Source: Shewanella sp. HN-41
GTDB taxonomy: Bacteria; Pseudomonadota; Gammaproteobacteria; Enterobacterales; Shewanellaceae
DNA length: 64,000 nt
NCBI RefSeq assembly: GCF_000217915.1
Contig: NZ_AFOZ01000014.1
Coordinates: forward strand, 496,001 to 560,000
Reading direction: 5' to 3'
Shown: positions 1 to 8,317 of the stretch, piece after piece
Numbering within the stretch: the first letter of the stretch is position 1
How the letters are laid out: every line of letters starts with the position of its first letter
Program-made: the position numbers and the translations under genes
The notes under the pieces: generated by a model
The model's database searches: none
What the model was told of the DNA's origin: nothing
The model's input: only the letters and a program-made list of their open reading frames with translations

Positions 1-306
1 CAGTATTTAGCCTCGAGTCTCGCGCTTGATCTTGCCAAGAATGACATAGGCGTGAGCTTGGTTTGCCCTGGTTTTGTGGCGACACCACTGACCGCAAAAA
101 ATGATTTTTCTATGCCAATGCAAGTGAGTGTACAAACCGCTTCTAAGGCGATACGTAATGGGCTGAAAGGTGGCAAGCGCGAGATCCATTTTCCGCGACG
201 CTTTACTTATCCATTGAAATTAATGTCGTTTTTACCTGCCTTTGTATGGCAAAAAATGATTGCAAACGATACTCAAGCCAAGCCGCTTAAGGACAAGAGT
301 GTATGA
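1..306 (+). CDS. SDR-family oxidoreductase, C-terminal part (5' end outside window)
   Basis: The reading frame is open from base 1 and stops at 304-306, so only about the last 101 residues are seen. The segment around SLVCPGFVATPL is the usual stretch after the catalytic YxxxK region of short-chain dehydrogenases, followed by a basic, hydrophobic tail. The NAD(P)-binding Rossmann part and catalytic Tyr/Lys lie upstream of the window. The stop overlaps the ATG of the next gene (ATGA), which makes it part of the lipid-modification operon. The substrate cannot be read from this fragment. Confidence 0.85.
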   Translation, partial: QYLASSLALDLAKNDIGVSLVCPGFVATPLTAKNDFSMPMQVSVQTASKAIRNGLKGGKREIHFPRRFTYPLKLMSFLPAFVWQKMIANDTQAKPLKDKSV

Positions 307-1553
307 AAAATATCGCCATCGTCGGCACCGGCATTTCTGGATTAACCTGCGGCCATCTATTAAGCGAGTCGCATAAGATCACAGTGTTTGAGGCCAATGA
401 CTATATTGGCGGCCATACGGCGACAGTCGATGTGGAGCACCAAGGACAAACCTACGCCATAGACACAGGTTTTATCGTGTTCAACGACAGAACCTATCCA
501 CGATTTGAACGTTTATTGGCTCGCCTCAATGTCAGCATATTACCGACTGAGATGAGTTTCAGCGTCCATAATGCGCTGACAGGGCTTGAATATAATGGCC
601 ACAATTTAGGGAGTTTGTTTGCCCAAAAGCGTAACCTGCTGAATCCGCGCTTTTGGGCCTTTTTAAAAGAAATTCTACGCTTCAATAAAGGCTGTAAGGC
701 ACTCTATCAACAGGATATTTACCCTGAAGGTAACTTAGGTGAATATTTAGACAGTGAAAACTTTTCGCGCTTTTTTGCCGAGCACTATATTTTGCCCATG
801 GGGGCGGCGATTTGGTCTTCGAGCATAGAAGATATGCGCGCGTTTTCGTTGAAGTTTTTTATTCGTTTCTTCCAGCACCATGGTTTATTAAATGTCAGTG
901 ATAGACCCCAGTGGTATGTGTTAAAGGGCGGTTCACGGAGTTATATTCCTGATCTTATTGCGCCCTTTAAAGACAATATTCGCCTTAACTCCCCCGTGAC
1001 GGGTATTGAACGCCATGGCAATGGGGTGAAGCTAGCGGTTAACGGTGAATGGTTGGAATTCGATGAGGTGATTTTAGCCTGTCATAGCGACCAAGCACTG
1101 CGGATGTTAAACGATCCCACGCCAACAGAACGCGCCATTCTAGGCGATCTCAGCTATCAGAATAACGATGTGGTGCTGCATATGGATACAAGTATCTTGC
1201 CTAAGCGAAAAGTGGCTTGGGCGAGTTGGAACTATCGGCTTGACGGCAATCTAAAACGTCCAGCGTCAGTGACTTACAACATGAACATACTGCAGCAGTT
1301 GCCAGCTAATGCGCCGACGTTTTGTGTCACCTTGAATCAGTCAGAGTTGATTGATGAGGCGAAAGTGATACGCCGTTTCAATTATGCCCACCCAGTGTTT
1401 AACGAAGCTAGCCTTAAGGCCCAGGGCCGCCGTGAGGAAATATCCGGTCAAAATCATACTCATTTTGCAGGAGCCTATTGGCACAATGGTTTCCATGAAG
1501 ATGGTGTTCGCAGTGCACTGGATGTGTGTGCCCATTTTGGTGTCAGCCTATGA
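303..1553 (+). CDS. FAD-dependent amine-oxidase-like flavoprotein (COG2907 type)
   Basis: A 416-residue cytoplasmic flavoprotein. The N-terminus has the dinucleotide-binding motif VGTGISGL (about residues 6-13) followed by an acidic residue in FEAND and the GGH motif of flavin amine oxidases. There is no signal peptide. The ATG overlaps the SDR stop, and its own stop overlaps the next ATG, so translation is coupled on both sides. Relatives beside CFA-synthase-like genes are often labelled cyclopropane fatty acid proteins. My inference is that it oxidises or desaturates an acyl chain rather than an amine. The exact reaction is not shown by the sequence. Confidence 0.85.
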   Translation: MKNIAIVGTGISGLTCGHLLSESHKITVFEANDYIGGHTATVDVEHQGQTYAIDTGFIVFNDRTYPRFERLLARLNVSILPTEMSFSVHNALTGLEYNGHNLGSLFAQKRNLLNPRFWAFLKEILRFNKGCKALYQQDIYPEGNLGEYLDSENFSRFFAEHYILPMGAAIWSSSIEDMRAFSLKFFIRFFQHHGLLNVSDRPQWYVLKGGSRSYIPDLIAPFKDNIRLNSPVTGIERHGNGVKLAVNGEWLEFDEVILACHSDQALRMLNDPTPTERAILGDLSYQNNDVVLHMDTSILPKRKVAWASWNYRLDGNLKRPASVTYNMNILQQLPANAPTFCVTLNQSELIDEAKVIRRFNYAHPVFNEASLKAQGRREEISGQNHTHFAGAYWHNGFHEDGVRSALDVCAHFGVSL

Positions 1554-2374
1554 CAGCTTTAAATGTGACAGGTCCCAATATGCCAGAGCTAAATAGCGGC
1601 ATTTATTACGGTACTGTATCCCACAGCCGTTTTACGCCGATTAAACATAGTTTTAGTTATGCAATGGCGCTGCTGGCGATTGACTTAGATGAAGTCGACA
1701 AGATAAGTGCCATGGGGCGTATTTTTGCCAGTCAGCGCCGTGCTTTACTGAGATTTAATCCAAGGGATTATTTAACGACCTTTACGACTAAATCCAATAA
1801 CAGCGGTGAAGTAGTCGTTGCCGATCCGAGCGCCGCGGCACTGAAGAGTCGAGTGCTGGCTCAAGTGGCCGAGTTAGGTGCAGATAAGCTGTGCGACCGA
1901 GTCTTGTTTGTGGGGCAGATCCGTCATTTGGGTGTGTATTTCAGCCCTGTCAATTTTTACTTTTGTTATCAAGATCAAACGCCTTTATACATGTTGGCCG
2001 AGGTGAGTAACACGCCTTGGGATCAGCGCCATTGCTATTTAGTGGATGTAGCCGCGCCCAAACCGTCTGACAAGGTGTTTCACGTTTCCCCTTTTATGAC
2101 CCTCGATATGCGTTATCTCTGGCATGTGGCTGCGCCGAGTGAAGACTTAAATATTGGTATTGAAAACAAGTCGATGCAGGAAAATGGCAAAAAATTGTTT
2201 AATGCCAATCTTGTGATGAAACGCCAACCGATCACGGCGGCCAATTTGCGGATGCTGTTGTTTCGCTTCCCTTTTATGACGCTCAAGATCTTTTTCGGGA
2301 TTTATTGGCAAGCGCTGAAACTCTTTTTCAAACGTGTGCCCTTTGTGCCGCATCCAGCTCAGGTGGAGAAATAA
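1550..2374 (+). CDS. DUF1365 domain protein
   Basis: About 274 residues matching the DUF1365 family: an N-terminal [14 protein letters not shown] motif and a central [12 protein letters not shown] motif. I chose the ATG at 1550 because it overlaps the upstream stop (ATGA); an internal ATG at 1580 is possible, and a start further upstream lies inside the previous gene. No signal peptide or catalytic motif is recognisable. DUF1365 genes are habitually found between flavin oxidases and CFA-like methyltransferases, as here, so a role in fatty-acid modification is inferred from context only. Confidence 0.85.
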   Translation: MTALNVTGPNMPELNSGIYYGTVSHSRFTPIKHSFSYAMALLAIDLDEVDKISAMGRIFASQRRALLRFNPRDYLTTFTTKSNNSGEVVVADPSAAALKSRVLAQVAELGADKLCDRVLFVGQIRHLGVYFSPVNFYFCYQDQTPLYMLAEVSNTPWDQRHCYLVDVAAPKPSDKVFHVSPFMTLDMRYLWHVAAPSEDLNIGIENKSMQENGKKLFNANLVMKRQPITAANLRMLLFRFPFMTLKIFFGIYWQALKLFFKRVPFVPHPAQVEK

Positions 2375-2375
2375 C

Positions 2376-3644
2376 ATGGAAAATACTGCTTCACAGGCCT
2401 CTGTCGACACAGGGAAACTGCCCGACAGTATTGCGCGTAAAGTCTTGCTTAAGGCGCTGGAAAGTCTGCCCCACGGCTGCTTGACCTTGGTTGAGGGCGA
2501 CAAGAGCTATCGTTTTGGTGAGAGTCATACCGATTTACACGCGACCTTAGTGGTTAAACACCCCAGTTTTTATCGCCAAATCATGCTTTCAGGCTCCATT
2601 GGTGCGGGTGAAGGCTATATTCAAGGCCATTGGACGAGCCCAGATCTCACCAAAGTCGTGCAACTGTTTGCCCGCAATTTAGCTTTGCTCGATAGGATTG
2701 AAGCCAAGTTTTCTTGGTTAACGGGCACGATAAACCGTGTGAAGCATGTGCTGAATCGTAACTCGCAGCAGGGCTCGAAGCGCAATATTCTGGCCCATTA
2801 CGATTTAGGTAATGCCATGTACGAGCAATTCCTCGACCGTGAAATGTTGTACTCGAGTGCGCTTTATCCCCATGAGGAAGCCAGTTTGCAGGAAGCTCAG
2901 CTGTTTAAGCTGATGACTATTTGCGAGCGCCTCGATTTACAGCCGGGTCAAACTTTACTGGAAATTGGCACCGGCTGGGGCGCACTGGCTATTTATGCGG
3001 TAAAGCATTATGACGTGCAGGTGACAACGACAACGATTTCTGATGCGCAATACGCCTATGCCAAAGCGCGCGTTGAAAGTGAAGGACTAAGCGATAAAGT
3101 GACGCTGCTGACCGAAGATTATCGCAATCTGACGGGGCAATACGACAGGGTTGTTTCTATCGAGATGATTGAAGCGGTAGGGCATGAATATTTGCCGGGT
3201 TTCTTTAAAAAGCTGGAATCACTGTTAAAACCCCATGGGCGCATGCTGCTTCAGGCGATAACGATTGCCGATCAACGTTACGACAGTTATCGCAAAGGCG
3301 TGGATTTTATTCAGCGCTATATTTTCCCCGGTGGCTGCTTACCCTCTGTCAGCCAAATGGTCGGTCACATCGCGAAACAGACGGATATGGTGGTCTGGTC
3401 GCTCAATGATATGGGGCTCGATTACGCTAAAACTCTGCGGCATTGGCATGGGAATTTCGATCATGCTGTGGGTGAAATCCAAACCTTAGGTTATGGCGAA
3501 GATTTTATCCGCATGTGGAAATTCTACCTAAGTTATTGCGAGGGTGGATTTTTAGAACGCACCACCAGCACAGTGCATTTAGTTGCCGTACGTCCAGACT
3601 ATCGCATTCCCAATAATCGCCTTTTCGAGGTGAAATCCGTTTAG
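2376..3644 (+). CDS. cfa: Cyclopropane-fatty-acyl-phospholipid synthase-like SAM methyltransferase
   Basis: A 422-residue methyltransferase acting on unsaturated phospholipid acyl chains. HYDLGN (about residues 141-146) is the CFA-synthase signature before the SAM-binding loop LEIGTGWG (about 195-202). The fold runs to a C-terminal region with LDYAKTL. The start at 2376 follows a GGTGGAG ribosome site; the frame extends further upstream but into DUF1365. Compared with E. coli Cfa as I recall it, the bicarbonate-ligand Cys is Ser (YSSALY) and the ligand His is Gln (LLQAI), while the Glu and Tyr are kept. This suggests altered chemistry (see findings). Confidence 0.9.
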   Translation: MENTASQASVDTGKLPDSIARKVLLKALESLPHGCLTLVEGDKSYRFGESHTDLHATLVVKHPSFYRQIMLSGSIGAGEGYIQGHWTSPDLTKVVQLFARNLALLDRIEAKFSWLTGTINRVKHVLNRNSQQGSKRNILAHYDLGNAMYEQFLDREMLYSSALYPHEEASLQEAQLFKLMTICERLDLQPGQTLLEIGTGWGALAIYAVKHYDVQVTTTTISDAQYAYAKARVESEGLSDKVTLLTEDYRNLTGQYDRVVSIEMIEAVGHEYLPGFFKKLESLLKPHGRMLLQAITIADQRYDSYRKGVDFIQRYIFPGGCLPSVSQMVGHIAKQTDMVVWSLNDMGLDYAKTLRHWHGNFDHAVGEIQTLGYGEDFIRMWKFYLSYCEGGFLERTTSTVHLVAVRPDYRIPNNRLFEVKSV

Positions 3645-3652
3645 CTACATGT

Positions 3653-3674
3653 ATTTAAATGCGTTCGTTTAAAT
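3653..3674. promoter_or_regulatory. Inverted repeat between cfa-like gene and DUF2878 fusion gene
   Basis: ATTTAAA at 3653-3659 is the exact reverse complement of TTTAAAT at 3668-3674, with an 8-nt spacer. It sits in the 73-nt gap of the operon. It could be a weak RNA hairpin or an operator. No T-run follows, so a terminator is unlikely. Confidence 0.35.
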
Positions 3675-3717
3675 AAAATCATCGCTTTAGTTATAGCAAG
3701 ATAAAAGTGAGGCAAAG

Positions 3718-4857
3718 ATGAAGTCAATGTTAGCTAACTCTCGGCATCTGCCTAAACATCAGGGCTTTATTCTCTATAACGCCCTGAGTTTTCAGCTGGT
3801 GTGGTGGTCTAGCGTGCTTTGGCTTAACAGCTCACTGCTGCTTACTATCCCTTTGTTATTGATTCACTTTATCTTGTTAGCCGCCTTAGGTAAGCACGAG
3901 TATCACCAAGTGGATTTACAATTAATGCTCAAGGTTGCCGCCCTAGGGATAGGCATTGACACTGTGCTGTCGGTTTTAGGACTGTTCGAGTTTGCAACCT
4001 TACCTTGGTGGCTTGGCTGTTTATGGCTGCACTTTGGCTTGAGTTTGAATCATAGCTTGGCCTTTATGCGACCCTTACCGCTGATGTTTCAGGCGTTACT
4101 CGGAGGAATATTTGGCGCGTTAAGCTATGTCGCGGGCGCACAGTTTAATGCGGTTAATTTACCCTACGGTAATGTCATTTCTGCTGTGGTGTTATGTTTT
4201 GTTTGGCTAGTCTTGCTGCCATTTTTAATCCAACTTGCTAATTCCTATGGCGTTAATCGAAGCACTAAGGCTCGCTCTGTTACTGTTTTGAATTTAAGTA
4301 GCTTAAGTTTATTGGCGCTCGGTTTATTGACCGCACCTTTAAAAGCATTAGAGGCGAAAACGCCTGATTTTGAGAATATTAGTATCGAGTTGAATGATAC
4401 CGCCGATGTGACACAGACTTTTTTGGAGGTGGGGCGCGGAGAAATGGATTGGCTGTGGTTTAGTTTGTATAAGGCGAGACTGATGACGGTAACTGGCCGT
4501 TATCAAAAGGGGCAATATCCTCTGCTGTTAGATATTGAATATTATCGAGATATAGTCTTTGAAGATCTGTTAGAGGCGACAAAGGATCAATGGCAGCATT
4601 TAGCGTTTGCCGAAAATGATATCCAGCGTTGGCTCAGTTTATTAACCGCCACTTGGCCAGATGTGAAGCAGGGCGACCATTTAAGTTTTAAGGTTATGGA
4701 TGGGCAAACGAGTCAGTTTTTCTTTAATCATCAACCACTCGATATTATCCACGATGCTGATTTTGCGGAGGCATTTTTAGCGATTTGGTTATCGAAAGAC
4801 ACTAGCCGTCCGAGTTTGCGGGCGCAATTACTCGGAGAAAAACCATGCGATTGTTAG
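3718..4857 (+). CDS. Membrane protein: DUF2878 fused to a chalcone isomerase-like domain
   Basis: A 379-residue protein in two parts. Residues about 15-175 contain six hydrophobic helices and match DUF2878. Residues about 215-375 match the secreted chalcone-isomerase-like family, with blocks such as LDIEYYRDI and FLAIWLSKDT. Between them SLSLLALGLLTAPLKALEA looks like a former signal peptide now acting as a seventh membrane segment, which would place the second domain in the periplasm. In related loci I recall these as two adjacent genes. GAGGCAAAG precedes the ATG. Overlaps the next gene by 13 nt. Confidence 0.75.
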   Translation: MKSMLANSRHLPKHQGFILYNALSFQLVWWSSVLWLNSSLLLTIPLLLIHFILLAALGKHEYHQVDLQLMLKVAALGIGIDTVLSVLGLFEFATLPWWLGCLWLHFGLSLNHSLAFMRPLPLMFQALLGGIFGALSYVAGAQFNAVNLPYGNVISAVVLCFVWLVLLPFLIQLANSYGVNRSTKARSVTVLNLSSLSLLALGLLTAPLKALEAKTPDFENISIELNDTADVTQTFLEVGRGEMDWLWFSLYKARLMTVTGRYQKGQYPLLLDIEYYRDIVFEDLLEATKDQWQHLAFAENDIQRWLSLLTATWPDVKQGDHLSFKVMDGQTSQFFFNHQPLDIIHDADFAEAFLAIWLSKDTSRPSLRAQLLGEKPCDC

Positions 4858-5390
4858 CTGGGCTTATCGGTCGAAAGTTATTGTTAGGCCTGATCATAAT
4901 AGGGCTGCTATCGAGTTGCTCATCGGTGGAAGTGACAGATTATAAAGACACTCACCCAACACTGGTGTTGGAATCATTCTTTAATGGGTCATTAACAGCG
5001 TCTGGGATAGTGCATGATTTTAGTGGCAAAGTGATCCGCAAATTCAATGTCACTATGGAAGCCAGTTGGCAGGGAAACGAGGGCGTCATTAATGAATGGT
5101 TTGTCTATGACGATGGCGAAACTCAAACCCGAGTGTGGCGCATTAAAGCACTAGGGGAAGGGCGATACTCGGGAACTGCGGGTGACATTATCGGCACCGC
5201 CGATGGTCAATCTAGCGGTAGTGCGCTACGTTGGAAATACGATATGTTATTGCCCGTGGATGGCGATGAGTATCAAGTTCATTTTGACGATTGGATGTTC
5301 TTAGTGAATGACAATACCATTATAAATCAGAGTGATATTATTAAGTTTGGCATCACAGTCGCCCAGGTGACTTTAGTGATCCAAAAATAA
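4845..5390 (+). CDS. DUF3833 lipoprotein
   Basis: A 181-residue DUF3833 family protein. The N-terminus has a basic start, a hydrophobic stretch and the lipobox LLSSC (Cys about 25), so it should be a lipid-anchored envelope protein. The conserved LESFFNGSLTASGIV block opens the domain. The GTG/ATG choice is clear: the ATG at 4845 lies inside the end of the preceding gene, 13 nt before its stop ends, and a GGAG site precedes it. It is the last gene of the operon. Function unknown; lipid or envelope role inferred from partners. Confidence 0.85.
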   Translation: MRLLAGLIGRKLLLGLIIIGLLSSCSSVEVTDYKDTHPTLVLESFFNGSLTASGIVHDFSGKVIRKFNVTMEASWQGNEGVINEWFVYDDGETQTRVWRIKALGEGRYSGTAGDIIGTADGQSSGSALRWKYDMLLPVDGDEYQVHFDDWMFLVNDNTIINQSDIIKFGITVAQVTLVIQK

Positions 5391-5527
5391 GAACAGCCAA
5401 TTTTGTTTGATTTGAGTGAATGATAAAAAACACTGAGTGCTAAGGAGTGCACGACTTAGTTTATCGTTAACCGCTTGTCCTTACTGTGACTTTAAGTTTC
5501 ATTAAGGACAATGCGTTAGAAAACAGT

Positions 5528-5556
5528 AGCAACCTCAATTAAGTATTGAAGTTGCT
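5528..5556. terminator. Possible terminator hairpin between convergent genes
   Basis: AGCAACCTCAAT at 5528-5539 pairs with ATTGAAGTTGCT at 5545-5556 with one G-T pair and a 5-nt loop. On the minus strand it is followed by TGTTTT. It lies between the convergent DUF3833 and DUF3634 genes. The T-run is short, so the call is moderate. Confidence 0.45.
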
Positions 5557-5573
5557 AGGGAAAATAAGAAGAA

Positions 5574-5918
5574 CTAGCCAGCTTGACGACTGTTATCAAC
5601 GAATTTTTTATCGTAATACTCGAAGGGAAATAGATTACGGATCCTTTGCTTCACATTGTCACTCACATTGGCAGAAATATGTAAGCGTACATCTCCAGAT
5701 TTTTCCGCCCTTATTGTACAAGTCAGTTTTTCGGTTTTAGCAATGTGGCGGCATTCGCGCTCGAAGCGCTCAGGGATCTTGCCCTTATGTTGGGTCATAC
5801 GGCCATCTTTAAAATGCATTTCAAAAATCGTGAGCCCCTTTTTGCCGCTAAATATCAGCTTGTAAACCAGAAATAAGCCAATCACAACAAAAATGAGTTT
5901 GAAAATATCGGCTGTCAT
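5574..5918 (-). CDS. DUF3634 family single-pass membrane protein
   Basis: A 114-residue protein with one N-terminal membrane helix (about residues 5-24, FKLIFVVIGLFLVYKLIF) followed by a soluble, basic domain that includes two Cys (ECRHIAKTEKLTC). It matches the small DUF3634 family of Shewanella, Vibrio and Aeromonas. The ATG at 5918 was chosen over one ten codons upstream because a perfect AGGAGG lies just before it. It is a single gene, convergent with the lipid operon. No biochemical function is known to me. Confidence 0.8.
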   Translation of the reverse strand: MTADIFKLIFVVIGLFLVYKLIFSGKKGLTIFEMHFKDGRMTQHKGKIPERFERECRHIAKTEKLTCTIRAEKSGDVRLHISANVSDNVKQRIRNLFPFEYYDKKFVDNSRQAG

Positions 5919-6070
5919 AATGCCTCCTATCTTATGTTTATAGAGCAAAGATACTCTGGAGTGAGGTATTTTAACAGTGCGCTAACACGCAATTTTGAAT
6001 TGGCTATAAAAGGGTTTCAGCCTAAACTTAATTGTCCAAGGAAAACTCACCCCCAGTTAAGGAAAACACT

Positions 6071-6256
6071 ATGTACTTATCAAATGCGGATCGTTGGTCA
6101 TTATTATGTAAGATGCAAATCGATGTTCTCGATAAACTTTCTATGCATTTCCCCGAGAGAAAAGCATACCTTAGTGAACTGACTCAAGGGTGGCGCCATG
6201 TTCAACATCAAGTGCAAGCCGGTGATAGGCCTATGCCACTCGAATTAAACAAATAA
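6071..6256 (+). CDS. Small hypothetical protein (61 aa)
   Basis: A short ORF with AAGGA about 8 nt before the ATG at 6071. A TTG start 13 codons upstream is possible but has no ribosome site. The product is about 61 residues, soluble, with Trp at two sites and a helical, amphipathic look (KMQIDVLDKL). I do not recognise a family. It stands alone between DUF3634 (divergent) and the tRNA remnants. The ribosome site and coding-like composition support a real gene. Confidence 0.5.
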   Translation: MYLSNADRWSLLCKMQIDVLDKLSMHFPERKAYLSELTQGWRHVQHQVQAGDRPMPLELNK

Positions 6257-6257
6257 A

Positions 6258-6429
6258 CTAGTAGTAAGTCAGTTGGCTCTGCTCTGAACATTTCAAACTA
6301 TCAGAGATAAAATATTTAAATTTCAGAGACAAAAAAGCCACTCGTTTGAGTGGCTTCGTTGTTTATATGGTGCCAGTACTAAGAGTCGAACTCGGGACCT
6401 ACTGGAATTATCGAGAGTAAGTCAGTTGC
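6258..6429 (-). pseudogene. Degenerate tRNA-Thr copies with a duplicated terminator
   Basis: Bases 6318-6404 repeat 6486-6572 at an offset of 168 nt, with only three substitutions in the acceptor/T-arm. The copy includes the terminator and the 3' half of tRNA-Thr. After that it breaks down, with a stray AGTCAGTTGC near 6419-6428. A further fragment, GTAAGTCAGTTGGCTCT, lies near 6264-6280. None can fold into a full tRNA because the anticodon arm is interrupted. These look like dead tandem copies of the intact tRNA-Thr next door. Confidence 0.75.
6330..6355 (-). terminator. Duplicate copy of the tRNA terminator
   Basis: AGCCACTC/GAGTGGCT stem with GTTT loop and a run of A on the plus strand (T on the minus). 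It is identical to the terminator at 6498-6523 and belongs to the degenerate tRNA-Thr copy. Confidence 0.7.
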
Positions 6430-6497
6430 GCGGCAAGGGGTTGAGTACTCTTGCTGATGTAAAACCATCACCTGTGGATATAACCAAATTTCAGAGA

Positions 6498-6523
6498 CAA
6501 AAAAGCCACTCGTTTGAGTGGCT
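6498..6523 (-). terminator. Rho-independent terminator of the tRNA-Phe/tRNA-Thr transcript
   Basis: On the minus strand, an 8-bp stem AGCCACTC/GAGTGGCT with a 4-nt loop is followed by TTTTTTGTC. It lies 12 nt after the CCA end of tRNA-Thr. Confidence 0.85.
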
Positions 6524-6535
6524 TCGTTGTTTATA

Positions 6536-6611
<76 letters not shown>

Positions 6612-6632
6612 TAAACTTTTACTGCAAAATAG

Positions 6633-6708
6633 TGGTGCCCGAACCCGGAATCGAACCAGGGACACGAGGATTTTCAATCCTCTGCTCTACCGACTGAGCT
6701 ATTCGGGC
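6633..6708 (-). tRNA. tRNA-Phe (GAA anticodon)
   Basis: A 76-nt cloverleaf on the minus strand with acceptor GCCCGAA/TTCGGGC, D-arm AGCTCAGTCGGTAGAGC, anticodon loop TTGAAAA (GAA, Phe), T-arm GTTCGATTC and encoded CCA. It closely resembles E. coli tRNA-Phe. It is the first gene of a two-tRNA transcript. Confidence 0.96.
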
Positions 6709-6776
6709 AACTAAACTAAGCGTTAGTTGACTACTGCGAACCTGCTGCATAAAGCCGCCTCGTTCGAAGTGCGGCT

Positions 6777-6805
6777 ATATTAGCTAGTGAGTTTCACCTC
6801 TGCAA
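6777..6805 (-). promoter_or_regulatory. Promoter of the tRNA transcript
   Basis: On the minus strand, TTGCAG (6800-6805), a 17-nt spacer and TAATAT (6777-6782) form a good sigma-70 promoter. A G+C-rich stretch (GCCGC) directly follows the -10 box, as in stable-RNA promoters under stringent control. The expected start is about 60 nt upstream of tRNA-Phe. Confidence 0.65.
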
Positions 6806-7097
6806 GTGCTTTTTCCTGACAAATAACTCGTTCGGCTGTTTAATGCACATCTTGGATGTTTTTTATCTACTACTTGACGAATTCGGGCCAATTTCATTGG
6901 TTAGTTGTATTTTTTAAGCAGAAGGATACTGATGTTTACAAATAGATTTGTGCTCATAAATCTCGATTTCGGGTCTATTTTCTAAAATTTCGAAAGATAT
7001 GAGCGATTTTTACTGATTTTAGTTTTTAAATTTAGATTTATGATAATGAACATTATTTCATCTATGGTATGAGAAATCGCGGGTATGGAGTCGCAGT
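6806..7097. other. AT-rich gene-free stretch before cytochrome b561
   Basis: No ORF with a ribosome site and no clear hairpin. It holds the upstream region of the tRNA promoter at its left end and the promoter region of the b561-yceI operon at its right end, including the palindrome at 7043-7056. Confidence 0.5.
7043..7056. promoter_or_regulatory. Palindrome upstream of b561-yceI, possibly a weak Fur-type operator
   Basis: ATAATGAACATTAT is a perfect 6-2-6 inverted repeat 42 nt before the b561 ATG. It shares GATAATGA and ATTAT parts with Fur boxes but is not a full match. The regulator is not certain. Confidence 0.35.
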
Positions 7098-7649
7098 ATG
7101 TTTCGAAATAGTCAGTTGTCTTATGGATTGATTGCCATTGCGACCCATTGGGTTAGTGCTTTAATCGTAATAGGCTTGTTTGCAGTCGGTGTGTGGATGG
7201 TGGAGTTAACCTACTACAGCGCTTGGTACAAGACAGGGCCGCATCTACATAAAAGCATAGGAATTTTACTCTTGGCAGTGACTTTACTACGGTTGTTGTG
7301 GCGCTTAGTGAACCCTAAACCCGCACCAGAGGCGGATCATAAACAGTGGGAAAAGCAGGCGGCCCATATTGCGCATTTAGCTATTTATGCCTTGCTGCTG
7401 ATGATCATGTTTACAGGGATTTTAATTTCAACGGCAGAAGGTCGGGGAATTATGGTGTTTGACTGGTTTGAACTACCAGGATTTGGACCTTTGTTTGAAA
7501 ACCAAGCTGATATAGCGGGCGATATCCACCAATACGCAGCTTATAGCTTAATTGCACTCGTCGTGATCCACGGTGCAGGTGCATTAAAGCATCACTTTAT
7601 CGATAAAGACGCAACTCTACTCAAAATGATTAAATTTAATCGAGGATAA
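7098..7649 (+). CDS. Cytochrome b561 family membrane protein
   Basis: A 183-residue di-heme b-type cytochrome of the CybB/YceJ type. Four membrane helices are visible (about residues 10-35, 50-68, 92-112 and 148-168). Likely heme-ligand His are in ATHW (helix 1), PHLHKS, the helix near HLAIY and VVIHG (helix 4). Its ATG follows a GGAG site. The yceI gene starts 4 nt after its stop, matching the yceJ-yceI pairing of E. coli. It probably transfers electrons from quinol in the inner membrane; its partner is unknown. Confidence 0.9.
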   Translation: MFRNSQLSYGLIAIATHWVSALIVIGLFAVGVWMVELTYYSAWYKTGPHLHKSIGILLLAVTLLRLLWRLVNPKPAPEADHKQWEKQAAHIAHLAIYALLLMIMFTGILISTAEGRGIMVFDWFELPGFGPLFENQADIAGDIHQYAAYSLIALVVIHGAGALKHHFIDKDATLLKMIKFNRG

Positions 7650-7653
7650 TACA

Positions 7654-8229
7654 ATGAAAAAGCAACTGTTAAGCGCACTGGTTGGTGCATCTCTATTGGC
7701 TCCGATGGCGGCTTCAGCGGCGGACTATGTCATTGACCGTGAAGGAGCACATGCCTCTATTACCTTTAAAGTGAGCCACTTAGGTTATAGCTATGTCGTT
7801 GGTCGTTTTAATGATTTTAGTGGTGACTTTAGTTATGACGCGGCTAAACCGACTGAAGCTAAAGTGAATGTGACTGTAAATACCTTAAGCGTGGATTCAA
7901 ACCACGCCGAGCGTGATAAACATATTCGCAGCGAAGATTTCCTTAATACTGGCAAATTCGCTAAAGCGACCTTTGCATCTACTTCGGTGGAAGATAAAGG
8001 AAATGGCGATTTAGTGATTAATGGCAACTTAACCTTAAATGGTGTCACTAAGCCATTAGCGATTAATGCCCATGCCGTGGGTGAAGGCCAAGATCCTTGG
8101 GGTGGTTACCGTGCCGGTTTTACTGGCACCACCACCTTCGCGATGAAAGATTTCGGTATCAAAATGGATTTAGGCCCAGCGTCTAGCCATGTTGAGTTAG
8201 ATTTAGTGGTTGAAGGTGTGCGTAAGTAA
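7654..8229 (+). CDS. YceI family periplasmic lipocalin-like protein
   Basis: A 191-residue secreted protein. The signal peptide ends in MAASA-A (about residues 18-23). The mature part begins with [18 protein letters not shown], the YceI signature, and contains DWG-like core motifs ([16 protein letters not shown]). Family members form a beta-barrel that binds polyisoprenoid such as octaprenyl lipid. It is translated directly after cytochrome b561 with a GAGGA site, suggesting a joint role with quinone-linked electron transfer. Ends before a strong terminator. Confidence 0.92.
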   Translation: MKKQLLSALVGASLLAPMAASAADYVIDREGAHASITFKVSHLGYSYVVGRFNDFSGDFSYDAAKPTEAKVNVTVNTLSVDSNHAERDKHIRSEDFLNTGKFAKATFASTSVEDKGNGDLVINGNLTLNGVTKPLAINAHAVGEGQDPWGGYRAGFTGTTTFAMKDFGIKMDLGPASSHVELDLVVEGVRK

Positions 8230-8260
8230 CGCTCAGTTATTCTTCACGAGATGAATAAAC

Positions 8261-8286
8261 AAAAAAGCGCCGAAAGGCGCTTTTTT
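8261..8286. terminator. Bidirectional terminator between yceI and yggX
   Basis: AAAAAAGCGCC, loop GAAA, GGCGCTTTTTT: a perfect 11-bp stem with T-runs on both strands, placed between convergent genes. Confidence 0.9.
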
Positions 8287-8317
8287 GTGAGCTTTATCGT
8301 TAAGTTAACGACAATAA

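Noticed and set aside
5546..5865. Plus-strand ORFs opposite the DUF3634 gene
   Set aside because: They are antisense to a gene with a perfect AGGAGG site and a recognisable family; no ribosome site supports them.
6330..6404. A second functional tRNA-Thr
   Set aside because: Only the 3' half and terminator are present; the anticodon arm is disrupted and the acceptor stem has substitutions.
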